A program made the translations under genes and the position numbers. A DNA stretch of 64,000 bases, from the NCBI GenBank assembly GCA_963815645.1, contig CAWFHL010000001.1:124001-188000 (forward strand), in the 5' to 3' direction. Every line of letters begins with the position of its first letter. The stretch's first letter is position 1. The notes under the pieces are model-generated. The model was not told the origin of the DNA, ran no database searches, and saw only the letters and a list, made by a program, of their open reading frames with translations. This DNA is from JBBRHQ01 sp963815645. GTDB lineage: Bacteria > Actinomycetota > Thermoleophilia > Solirubrobacterales > 70-9. Shown here piece by piece: positions 45,593-54,500 of the stretch.

Positions 45593-45997
45593 ATGTCGCA
45601 GGAGAACGTGGAGATCGTGCGAGCGCAGTACGCCTCGTTTGGTCAGATCACCGAGGGCGGCGAGGTCCACCCGTGGGTTCTCGGGTACTTCGACCCGAAC
45701 TGCGAGTACCGGCCGGTCGAGGAGGTCGACGCGATTCGCGGTCACGAGGCGCTGATCGAATGGACCGAGCGCTGGATCGAGGCTTGGAGCAGCTATAGCG
45801 ACCAGGTCGAGGAGATCATCGACGGGGGCGAGATTGTTGTCGCTGCGGTCAGCATCAGCGGTCGTGGGCGCACCAGCGGCGTCGAGATACGCCAGCGGTT
45901 CTTTCACGTCTTCGAGATGCGCGGGAGCAGGATCCTTCGACTGCGCGAGTACCTGGACCGGGACGCGGCCCTCGAAGCCGCCGGGCTGTCGGGGTAG
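45593..45997 (+). CDS. SnoaL-like protein 11
   Basis: Intact 134-residue member: MSQENVEIVRAQYASFGQIT, WVLGYFDPNCEYRPVEEVDA, IRGHEALIEWTERWIEAWSS, VVAAVSISGRGRTSGVEIRQ and RFFHVFEMRGSRILRLREYL, ending ALEAAGLSG. A GATACT box at 45578-45583 lies directly upstream, with no ribosome site. It is the last copy before the right-hand repeat. Confidence 0.9.
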   Translation: MSQENVEIVRAQYASFGQITEGGEVHPWVLGYFDPNCEYRPVEEVDAIRGHEALIEWTERWIEAWSSYSDQVEEIIDGGEIVVAAVSISGRGRTSGVEIRQRFFHVFEMRGSRILRLREYLDRDAALEAAGLSG

Positions 45998-46175
45998 CGC
46001 CCTCAGCCGCCGCCCCGTCTCCCTCGCTTGCTACCGATCAGCTACCGATTGTCAGCGGGGCGGGCTTCCCCAAGCGTGAGTCGCCATGCTGGGCGATCCG
46101 CGCCAGAGGCGGGGTTCGGCCCATATGTCGCGGTTTGTCGAGGTCTGACGGGAAGACTGAATGAGTTCTAGGGCA

Positions 46176-46411
46176 GCCTGGTTCTTAACCGGCCACCGCC
46201 TAGTCCCCAGCCCTCGGAAATTCCAACCGAGGCTTCTCCAGTGGCGTATTTCAGGTGCCTGCCAACCGAGATCTTTTGGAACGAATTGGAACTAGATTGG
46301 AACCAAGGTCTCAGACCCCTGGGCTCGGGTCCACTTTGAGATCGGCTTCGCAGAGCCATTCCGCTGAAGGTGAGCGACGGGACTCGAACCCGCGACCGCC
46401 TGGACCACAAC
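46176..46411. repeat. 236-bp direct repeat, right copy (tRNA-His-linked)
   Basis: Gapless partner of 35807-36042, same orientation, six mismatches. Its right end lies in the anticodon loop of the complete tRNA-His, so this copy is probably the original chromosomal sequence 3' of the tRNA, and the left copy the duplicated or imported one. The 178 nt between copy 11 and this repeat contain only a GCTACCGAT direct repeat and no gene. Confidence 0.93.
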
Positions 46412-46442
46412 CAGGAGCTCTACCAGCTGAGCTACGCCCACC
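46369..46442 (-). tRNA. tRNA-His (GTG)
   Basis: Cloverleaf is complete: acceptor GTGGGCG pairs with CGCTCAC, with the histidine-specific extra 5' G opposite the discriminator C; D-arm GCTC...GAGC; anticodon arm CCTGG-TTGTGGT-CCAGG giving anticodon GTG; T-arm GCGGG-TTCGAGT-CCCGT. No CCA is encoded. Its 3' half lies in the 236-bp repeat, making it the likely integration target. Confidence 0.97.
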
Positions 46443-46476
46443 GCGCAGCTCAAATCTAGCGGTCGGGAGCCGCGGC

Positions 46477-47349
46477 TCACTGCTCGATCGGCGGCGGGCC
46501 GGTGCCGGTTCGCAGTGCTCCGGCGCTGGCGGCGACGACCAGGGCGATGGCGACGATCTCCCGCGGCGCCAGCTCCTGGCCGAGGGCGATAAGGCCGATC
46601 AGCGCCGCGACCGCCGGCTCGAGGCTCATCAGGACGCCGAAGACCCCGGCGGGGAGCCGACGCAGGGCCTCGAATTCGAACGAGTAGGGGATCACCGAGC
46701 TGAGGATCGCCACCGCTACTCCGACGGCGAGCAGATGCGGGTCGAGCAGATCTCCCCCGCCCTTGGCGATTCCGATCGGGGCGAGCAGCGCGGCTGAGAT
46801 CGACATCCCAAGCGCTAGACCGGTCCCGCCCTCATAGATCCTCCCCAAAACCCCGCCGATCAGGATGTAGGCGCCCCAGAAGAAACCGGCGACTAGCGCC
46901 AGGGCGGCACCGGTGGCATCGATCCCGGAGCCCCCGAGGCCCCCGGAGAGAAGGACGATGCCGGCCGCCGCGAGCATCGCCCAGATGAGATCGATCGACC
47001 TGCGCGTGCTGAGCACGGCGACGCCCAGCGGGCCGACGAACTCGAGGGTGACGGTGATCCCGAGTGGGAGCCGGTCCAGCGCCTCGTAGAAGCAGAGGTT
47101 CATTCCCGCCAGGGCGATTCCGAACAGCAGAATGGCTCGAAGCGCAGCGCCCGAGTGGCCTCGCAGCGACGGCCGCCAGATCGCCATCAGGATGGTGGCG
47201 GCGAACAGCGATCGCAACAGCACCGCTCCGTCCGGACCGAGCTGGTCAAAAAGGGTCGTCGCGAGGGCGGCGCCCGACTGCACCGTGACGATCGCCCCGA
47301 GCACCAGTGCGACGGGGAACGCCGTGCCTCTGTGCCCGTTGCCGTTCAT
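46477..47349 (-). CDS. EamA family transporter (RhtA-like)
   Basis: Intact 290-residue membrane protein with ten predicted helices in two EamA repeats. Family features include LRSLFAATILMAIWRPSLRG at the first repeat, GMNLCFYEALDRLPLGITVT, LEFVGPLGVAVLS, FFWGAYILIGGVLGRIYEGG and SYVIPYSFEFEALRRLP-like LSSVIPYSFEFEALRRLPAG with VFGVLMSLEPAVAALIGLIA. This is the pattern of threonine/homoserine exporter RhtA and related drug/metabolite transporters. Substrate uncertain. It is divergent from the thioesterase gene. Confidence 0.9.
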   Translation of the reverse strand: MNGNGHRGTAFPVALVLGAIVTVQSGAALATTLFDQLGPDGAVLLRSLFAATILMAIWRPSLRGHSGAALRAILLFGIALAGMNLCFYEALDRLPLGITVTLEFVGPLGVAVLSTRRSIDLIWAMLAAAGIVLLSGGLGGSGIDATGAALALVAGFFWGAYILIGGVLGRIYEGGTGLALGMSISAALLAPIGIAKGGGDLLDPHLLAVGVAVAILSSVIPYSFEFEALRRLPAGVFGVLMSLEPAVAALIGLIALGQELAPREIVAIALVVAASAGALRTGTGPPPIEQ

Positions 47350-47375
47350 CGCCCGCCGAATCTAGACTCGCCGCC

Positions 47376-47801
47376 ATGGCGAAGGAGTTCAGCCACCGGA
47401 TCCGGGTCCGGTTTTCCGATTGCGACCCGCAGAACGTCCTCTTCTATGCCAACCACCTCGAGTATTTCGACGTGGCGATCACAGAGCTCTGGCGGGAGGC
47501 GACCGAGCCATACGACGCGATGACCGAGGGCGGGGTCGACATCGTCGTCGCCGAGGCGGGGATCCGCTACCTCTCCCCGGTTCGCTTCGACTCCGAGGTG
47601 GACGTGACCGTCGCCGTGACCCGCCTCGGGAACACGGGAATGTCCTCCCATCTGACGATCTCCGAGGACGGCGAGCTGCGCAGCGAAGGCGATCTGCGCC
47701 ACGTTTTCGTGGCGGTCGGCTCCGGTGAGAAGGTGCCGATCCCCGATCCGATCCGCGCCGGCCTAGAGCCCTACCTATCCGAGGGCGCGGCGGCAGTCTA
47801 G
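47376..47801 (+). CDS. Acyl-CoA thioesterase (4HBT hot-dog family)
   Basis: Intact 141-residue hot-dog protein: MAKEFSHRIRVRFSDCDPQN, then VLFYANHLEYFDVAITELWR, which contains the catalytic Asp and the family Asn-His-Tyr pattern of 4-hydroxybenzoyl-CoA thioesterases, followed by GVDIVVAEAGIRYLSPVRFD and HLTISEDGELRSEGDLRHVF. TAGACT lies 8 nt before the ATG with no ribosome site, which fits a leaderless transcript. The stop shares CTAG with the convergent MpaB gene. Confidence 0.92.
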   Translation: MAKEFSHRIRVRFSDCDPQNVLFYANHLEYFDVAITELWREATEPYDAMTEGGVDIVVAEAGIRYLSPVRFDSEVDVTVAVTRLGNTGMSSHLTISEDGELRSEGDLRHVFVAVGSGEKVPIPDPIRAGLEPYLSEGAAAV

Positions 47802-48607
47802 GTCGGCCGCAGCGCCGCGATCGTCCTGCGCCGCAGGACGCTCGGCACCAGCGGCCCTATCAGCCAGCGGGTTTAGGCGGCTCCGCCGTCGAGCGCCAGG
47901 CCGCGGATCGGGCCCCAGGAGAGCCCGTAGCCGCCGGCGGATCCGAGCCGGCAGCATCCCGATCGTGATGAAGTTTGACCACCTCGACCAGCGGCCTCGC
48001 CAGGGCCGGCGCGGGAGGGTTGAGGACGATCTCACATCCCAGCCGGCGGGCCTCGGGCACCACCGAGAGCCGACCGTCGACCATGCCCTCGATGTAGCGC
48101 TCGAAATCCTCGATCGCCTCCGGCATCTCCCCGGACTGGGGCCCGAAAGCCGACCGACGACCCGGTGATCCTGCCAGTAGGCGTTTCGCTGCTCGCGGTC
48201 GAGGCGACGTAGCGCTCGCGCACCCGGAGCCCGAGTCGATCAGGGTTGCGAGGACCAGAGCAGAAGCTCGGGATCATCGGCGCGGTAGGCGGTGCCGGCG
48301 GGATACGCGCCCGCCCCCCCGCTCCAACTCGCCACCGATCCGCGAGTGGATCGCGCGCACCCGGGCGACGGCGCGATCGGCGTCCCCCTGGAGCCGAAGG
48401 TGATCGTGTCCATGGCGATCGCGGTGCGGCGCAGCCGCTCGTAGGGGGTCCTGAAGCGATCTGGTCGAGGCGAAGAACCCGGCCGGCGAAGGCGACCGGG
48501 TGGGCGCCCTGCATCAGCAGCGCCCGGTCCCCCGAGAAGGCCACCGCCGGCTCCGAGTTGACCCGCCGGATCATCGCGCCCTCGTCGAAGTAGCCCTTCT
48601 CGCTCAT
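47798..48607 (-). pseudogene. MpaB-type oxygenase (DUF2236), frame-disrupted
   Basis: Begins MSEKGYFDEGAMIRRVNSEP and AVAFSGDRALLMQGAHPVAF, the N-terminal signature of the latex-clearing/MpaB haem oxygenase family; later pieces in other frames give AIAMDTITFGS, ARVRAIHSRIGGELE, DDPELLLWS and MPEAIEDFERYIEGMVDGRL, and the end LRPT is followed by TAG in CTAG. Total length is about 270 codons, normal for the family, with at least five shifts. Role in this organism unknown. Confidence 0.72.
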
Positions 48608-48651
48608 CGCTCCAAGGACTACGTACTCAGGGCGGCGCCCGGTTTGCGCGA

Positions 48652-50958
48652 TCAGGCGGCCTGGGCGGCGGCCAGCGGGGCCGGCTCCAGCGAAAGCTCG
48701 AGCACCTCGTCGATCGTCATCACCGGGTGAAAGCGCATCTGCTCGCGCACCTCTTCGGGAACGTCGTCGAGGTCGCCGCGGTTTCTCTCGGGGATCACCA
48801 CCTCGGTGAGGCCTGCGGCGTGGGCGGCCAGCACCTTCTGCTTCAGCCCCCCGATCGGCAGCACCCTGCCCTGCAGGGTGAGCTCGCCGGTCATGCCGAC
48901 GTTGTGCTTGACGGGGCGCCCGCTGATCAGCGAGGCGATCGCGGTGGTCATCGTGATCCCGGCGCTCGGCCCGTCCTTGGGGATCGCGCCGGCGGGGACG
49001 TGGAGATGGAACTCTCGATCGATGAAGGCGCTCTCGTCAATTCCCAGAGCCTCGGCATGACCGCGGACGTAGGAGAGCGCGATCCGCGCCGACTCCTTCA
49101 TCACGTCACCGAGCTGTCCGGTGAGGACGAAGCCCTCCTTGCCGGGCATCGAGGTCGCCTCGACGAAGAGGACGTCGCCTCCGGCGCCGGTGACCGAAAG
49201 GCCGGTGGCGACGCCGGGGACCGCGGTCCGCTCGACTGACTCCTGGAAGAAGCGCTGGCGGCCGAGATCGGAGCGGACCGCCTCGAGGTCGATTACCAGC
49301 GGGGCCTCGGCATCTCCTGAGGCGATCCGGGTGGCGCTCTTCCGCAGCAGCTTGCCGAGCTCTCGTTCCAGGTTCCGTACCCCGGCCTCACGGGTGTAAT
49401 CGGTGACGATCGCCCTGATCACCTCGTCGGGAACCTCGACCTCCTCCCCGCGCAGGCCGTTTCGCTCGATCTGACGGGGCAACAGGTAGCCGCGGGCGAT
49501 CGCGACCTTCTCCTCGGTCGTGTAGCCGTCGAAGTCCACCACCTCCATCCGGTCCAAAAGCGGGCCTGGGATGGTTTCGGCGACGTTGGCGGTGGCGATG
49601 AAGAGCACCCCGGAGAGATCGAGGTCGACGTCGAGGTAGTGATCTCGGAAGCTGTGGTTCTGGGCTGGGTCGAGCACCTCGAGCAGCGCGGCACTGGGGT
49701 CGCCGCGCCAATCTGCGCCCACCTTGTCGACCTCGTCAAGGAGGATCACCGGGTTCATCGTCCCGGCGTCGCGCAGGGCCCGCACCAGGCGACCCGGCAG
49801 GGCGCCGATGTAGGTGCGGCGGTGGCCGCGGATCTCGGCTTCGTCGCTGACGCCGCCGAGCGACATGCGGACGAACTCGCGCCCGGTGGCGCGGGCGATC
49901 GACTCACCGATCGAGGTCTTGCCCGTGCCGGGCGGGCCGATCAGGGTGAGGATGGCGCCCGCGCCCTTGGCGTCCTCGGCGGCGCCGCGCTCCTGCCTCA
50001 GCTTTCGCACCGCGATGTACTCGGTGATTCGGTCTTTGACATCCTCGAGGCCGGCGTGATCGGCGTCGAGCACCTCGCGGGCGCCGGCGGGGTCGAGGCG
50101 CTCCTCGGAGCGCTCCGACCAGGGGACGGCGATCAGCCAGTCGAGGTAGGTGCGGATCATCGAGGACTCGCCGGTGGCATCGCCCATCCGCTCCAGGCGG
50201 GAAAGCTCCTTCTCAGCCTGCTCGCGCACCGCCTCGGGCATCCCGGCCTCTTCGATCTTGGCGCGGTACTCATCGGCGACCGAGGCGTCGTCCTCGCCCA
50301 GCTCCTTGCGGATCGACTCCATCTGCTTGCGCAGGAAGTACTCGCGCTGCTGCTTCTCGGCCCCCGACTGGACATCGTCGCGGATCCGGGCGCGAACCTG
50401 CAGCTCGGCAAGGCGCTCCCGCTGCAGCTTCACCGCCAGCTCGAGCCGCTCGGCGACGTCGAGAGTCTGCAGCAGCTCGATCTTCTCGGCCTGGCCGAGG
50501 TCGGGCGAGTAGGCGGAGGTGTCCGCCAGCTCTCCGGGCTCTGAGATCGAGCGCAGGAAGGCCCGGATGCGGTCATCGGCCCCGCGCAGGTCGAGGATCT
50601 CCTCGACGACTGCGCGGTACTCCCGCTGCAGCTCCTCGATCCGCTCCCCGGCGAGCGCCTGATCGGGATGAGCCGTGACCTCCACCCGCAGGTCGCCGCC
50701 ACCATCGGTGCGGGCGTTATCCGGCGTGCCGCGGTAAAGGCCCTGGAGGGTGACCGCGTGGCCACCGCCGGGAACACGCATCCGCTCGAGCACCTCGGCG
50801 ACGACACCGACCGATGCGAACTCGCCATCGCTGCGCGGCACCAGCAGGACGCGCTCCTCCTCACCGAGGTCGAGGGCGAGGGTCGCAGTCATCCCGGGGA
50901 AGATCAGGGCGTCGTCGAGGGGGACGAGGAGCAGGGTTTCCATCTTGGTCTCTTTCAT
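48652..50958 (-). CDS. lon: ATP-dependent protease Lon
   Basis: Intact 768-residue protease. The N-terminal substrate domain begins METLLLVPLDDALIFPGMTA; a coiled-coil region (QREYFLRKQMESIRKELGED) precedes the AAA+ domain with Walker A LIGPPGTGKTSIGESIARAT, SLGGVSDEAEIRGHRRTYIG and Walker B PVILLDEVDKVG. The proteolytic domain has the Ser in IPKDGPSAGITMTTAIASLI and the Lys in LPIGGLKQKVLAAHAAGLTE, the Ser-Lys dyad. The start could be the second Met (METLL), 5 codons in. It degrades misfolded and regulatory proteins. TATAGT lies about 30 nt upstream as a likely -10. Confidence 0.97.
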   Translation of the reverse strand: MKETKMETLLLVPLDDALIFPGMTATLALDLGEEERVLLVPRSDGEFASVGVVAEVLERMRVPGGGHAVTLQGLYRGTPDNARTDGGGDLRVEVTAHPDQALAGERIEELQREYRAVVEEILDLRGADDRIRAFLRSISEPGELADTSAYSPDLGQAEKIELLQTLDVAERLELAVKLQRERLAELQVRARIRDDVQSGAEKQQREYFLRKQMESIRKELGEDDASVADEYRAKIEEAGMPEAVREQAEKELSRLERMGDATGESSMIRTYLDWLIAVPWSERSEERLDPAGAREVLDADHAGLEDVKDRITEYIAVRKLRQERGAAEDAKGAGAILTLIGPPGTGKTSIGESIARATGREFVRMSLGGVSDEAEIRGHRRTYIGALPGRLVRALRDAGTMNPVILLDEVDKVGADWRGDPSAALLEVLDPAQNHSFRDHYLDVDLDLSGVLFIATANVAETIPGPLLDRMEVVDFDGYTTEEKVAIARGYLLPRQIERNGLRGEEVEVPDEVIRAIVTDYTREAGVRNLERELGKLLRKSATRIASGDAEAPLVIDLEAVRSDLGRQRFFQESVERTAVPGVATGLSVTGAGGDVLFVEATSMPGKEGFVLTGQLGDVMKESARIALSYVRGHAEALGIDESAFIDREFHLHVPAGAIPKDGPSAGITMTTAIASLISGRPVKHNVGMTGELTLQGRVLPIGGLKQKVLAAHAAGLTEVVIPERNRGDLDDVPEEVREQMRFHPVMTIDEVLELSLEPAPLAAAQAA

Positions 50959-50986
50959 CGAGTTCTAAGCCTGGAATAACTATAGC

Positions 50987-51018
50987 GAACAATGATGGTA
51001 TTCACCAATGGTTTGTTC
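50987..51018. promoter_or_regulatory. Inverted repeat between lon and the MarR gene
   Basis: Arms GAACAA and TTGTTC at the ends of a 32-bp stretch that also contains TGGTATTCACCA as an inner dyad. Located in the short divergent region, it is a reasonable operator for the MarR protein, which could regulate itself and lon. Confidence 0.45.
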
Positions 51019-51046
51019 TGCCCACGAACCGGCTAAACTTCACTTC

Positions 51047-51550
51047 GTGAGGAGTGCCACAACGCCCGAGGCGATCGCCGAGAAGCCCGATTCCCGAGCT
51101 GGAGATGCGGCGGGTGGATGCGCCCTGACGATCATTCGCCTGGCGCGGATGACCGGCTACCGGATCGGGCGCGCCCTGGCCGAGCTGAAGATGCGGACCC
51201 ATGAGTTCGGCGTCCTCGACCACCTGGACCGGGCCGGTCCGATCTCCCAGCAGGAGCTGGGAGCAGCGTTGCGGATCGACCCCAGCAACCTGGTCGGGCT
51301 CCTCGACGCCCTGCAGAGCGACGGTTTCGTCGTCCGGGCACGCGACGCCGCCGACCGCCGCCGCCATCTTGTCGGGCTGACCGACGCCGGCCACCGGCGA
51401 CTGGAGAGCGCCAAGCGGGCGACCGCCGAGGCCGAGGCGGACCTGCTCGCACCGCTTGACCCGGCGGAACGCGGAGAGTTCCTGGTGAAGCTCGAGCGCC
51501 TCGCCAGCCATGCCTGCTCCGGGCGTGGAGCGTCCGGCCACAGCTGCTGA
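51047..51550 (+). CDS. MarR family transcriptional regulator
   Basis: About 167 residues. Winged-helix core: LTIIRLARMTGYRIGRALAE, MRTHEFGVLDHLDRAGPISQ, QELGAALRIDPSNLVGLLDA (recognition helix), LQSDGFVVRARDAADRRRHL (wing) and GLTDAGHRRLESAKRATAEA. The GTG at 51047 is chosen because TAAACT lies 7 nt upstream, consistent with leaderless initiation; an ATG at 51008 would lie inside the operator-like repeat. It is divergent from lon. Confidence 0.9.
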   Translation: MRSATTPEAIAEKPDSRAGDAAGGCALTIIRLARMTGYRIGRALAELKMRTHEFGVLDHLDRAGPISQQELGAALRIDPSNLVGLLDALQSDGFVVRARDAADRRRHLVGLTDAGHRRLESAKRATAEAEADLLAPLDPAERGEFLVKLERLASHACSGRGASGHSC

Positions 51551-51591
51551 GCCGGTCTACAGCTGGGAGGCAGGCCGAGCGCTGCTCGCCC

Positions 51592-54500
51592 TCAGGGGCC
51601 CGTCGTAAACCGCCAGCTCGTCGGATTGGCGAGGGTGTTGGCGGCCAGGTCCTTGGCGCTGCCGGAGACCGAGGCGGTGTATTGGGTGTTGGCCGCCAGC
51701 GGCGAGCTGGGCACGAAGATCAGCGCGTTGCCGTACCAGCCGAAGGTCCCCGGGACGGTGGCCCCGCCAATGGTGCGCTTCAGCGTGAAGGCTGCCTCGG
51801 CCGAGGGCTTATCCATCGCCTTGTTAAAGAAGGGGATGACAAAAGAGGCTCGTGAGACTCCGGTCGCCCCGTCGGCCGGGTAGAGGTAGTTGACGATCGG
51901 GCGATTGGTGGTCGTGAACTTCCAGCTCTTCGCGGCGGGCAGGGGATGGCCGGCGGCGTCCTTGGCGGCGGTGGAGACCGTCGCCGTGTACTGGGTCGCG
52001 GGGGCGAGGTCGCTGGCCGGGTCGAAGATCAAGACGTAGGCGCCGCCGCCGTACCAACTGAAGGTGCCGCTGACCGGGGCCCCGTCACTGCTCCGTTTCA
52101 GGCTGAAGGCGGCCTGCGCCGAGGCCTTGGCCATCGCCGTGTCGAAGGCGACGACGACGTAGCCGTTGGGCAGGACCTCGGTGGCGCTCTCGGCCGGGAC
52201 GACGGTGGTGATCAGCGGCTGGGTGGCGGTGGTGAACTGCCAGCTCTTGGGGGCCGATAGCGGGTTGCCGGCCGGGTCCTTTGCCCCGACGCCCTCGCTC
52301 GCCGTGTAGCTGGTGGCGCTGTCCAGCGGCTTGGTGGGGAGGAAGATCAGCGCGTTGCCGTACCACCCGAGGCTGCCGGGGACCGCGGCGCCGTTGCTGG
52401 TGCGCTTCAGCGAGAAGGCTGCCTCGGCGGAGGGCTTGTCCATCGCCTGGTCGAAGCCGACGACGATCGGGGCGGTGCGGGAGACCCCGGTCGCGCCCAC
52501 GATCGGGCTGACCCAGGGGATCGAGGGTGCTTGGGAGTCCTCGGTGTAGGAGATCGAGTTGGAGCAATCCGAGGTGTCCCCGTCGACGTTCTTGGCCCGG
52601 GCGCTGAGCGCCGTTGTGGAGTCGGAGGGCACCGTGACGGCGATCCCGGCCCCGGTGAACTGCGTCGCGTCGCCGCTTATCGCCGCGGCGCCCGAGCAGT
52701 TGGCGTTGGTGAAGATCTCAACCAGGCTGGGACGACCGGCGCCCAGCGTCCCGATCACCTTGGGGCTGGCATTGTTCGAGGGGCTCGCGGGGTCGGTGGC
52801 GGTGATCTGCGGCGCATCGACCACGTCGGGCTCGCATGTCACGCTCACCGCGACGGTCGCGGTGGAGCCGCCGTTCAGGGTGTAGGTGAAGTCGTCGCTC
52901 GGGCCGGCGCTGTTGCAGTAGTCGGGGTTCGGGGTGTAGCGAGAGCTCGGAGCCGTCGGGGGCAACCGTGACCGTGCCGTGGGCGGGCTGGGTGGCCGAG
53001 GTGATCGTCTTCGGCCCGCCGTCGGGGTCGGTGTCGTTGGCGAGGACGTCGATCGTCGTCGCCGCGGAGTCCTCATCGACGGTCTTTTGGTCGTTGACCG
53101 CGGTCGGCGGGTCATCGACGCAGTTGACGCTCACCGCGACGGTCGCGGTGGAGCCGCCGTTCAGGGTGTAGGTGAAGTCGTCGCTGGGGCCGGCGCTGTT
53201 GCAGTAGTCGGGGTTCGGGGTGTAGCAGAGGTCGGAGCCGTCGCCGGCAACCGTGACCGTGCCGTGGGCGGGCTGGGTGGCCGAGGTGATCGTCTTCGGC
53301 CCGCCGTCGGGGTCGGTGTCGTTGGCGAGGACGTCGATCGTCGTCGCCCCGGAGTCCTCATCGACGGTCTTTTGGTCGTTGACCGCGGTCGGCGGCTCGT
53401 TGCCGTAGGAGGCCAGGTAGCTGCCCGGGGCGGCGTCGAAGAAGGCGTACTGGCGGCCCTTGATCGTCTGGGTGGTGGTCGCTACGGGGGTCGAGCCCAG
53501 CTTCACCGAGGTCAGGTCGCCGACCGCGGAGCTGATCGGGACCATCGCCCGCAGGCCGTTGGCGCCGGCGGCGTGATCGATCGTGAAACTGAGCTTGTTA
53601 CCGGCCCAGGAGATCTGGCCGAAGGAGGAGTTGTTGCGGCCATCGAGCCAGTCGAGCATCTGGCGCGAGGAGACGACCGGCACCCCTCGGGCCAGGGCCG
53701 AGGCGACGATCGCATCGGCGCCGCCGGAGGAAGGATCGTCGTTGTGCATGTTGGCGGTGAAGACGCCGTAGTAGCCCTTCGGGCCGAGCGCGTTGTCGAG
53801 CAGGGTGTCGATCGTGAACGGGTAGGACTGCCCGGACTCGTCGGTCATCTGGGTCGCCGCCTGGTAGACGTCGATCATCGAGCCATCAAGGTCGGCGAAG
53901 CGCATCGGCATTCCCGAGCCGGTGAACATCCCGGGACGGTCGGCGACCCAGTCCGGCGGCCAGTAGTAGTAGTTCGTGTCGAAGCGGATCCCGTTCTCGA
54001 GCTCGACCTTGGGCTGGGTCGCCCAGTCTGACCAGGTGATGCAGTGGGTGCGGCTGGACGCGGGGGGGTCGAGGCTTGGGTAGTTGGTGGCGAACTGACC
54101 GAGCTGGCTGCTGTAGAAGTCCTCGAGCTGGGCGCGGTCGCTCCAGTCGGCGCAGCCGGTCACCGGGTGCAGGGCGATCTCGAAGCCTGCGCCCTGGAAG
54201 GCAGCCGCCTGCGAGTCGCTCAGCCCCGGGGTGTCGGGGTAGATGTAGGAGGTGGCTCGCACGCACTGCCAATCGGCGACCGAGCAGCCGTTGGGGCCCA
54301 GCGCGGCGAACTCGGTGAAGCGCCCGACAGTGCCGCCGTTGCCGTGATCATCCCCGGTCATCACCACCGCCGCCTTGGCGTCACGCGGCAGGAACCAGAA
54401 CTGCGGCAGCGGCTTGCGGTCGACGTTCATCTGCTCGATCAGGTTGGCGAGCAGCCGCTGCTGCTCGTCGGCCTGCGGGATCGCGACCTTGCTCAGGTCG

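Noticed and set aside
36043..46368. Integrase or recombination gene for the tRNA-His segment
   Set aside because: No open frame in the segment shows tyrosine or serine recombinase motifs; only the IS3 transposase outside it was found.
49639..50544. Plus-strand open frame opposite lon
   Set aside because: lon is intact and conserved over its full length; the opposite frame has no family features.
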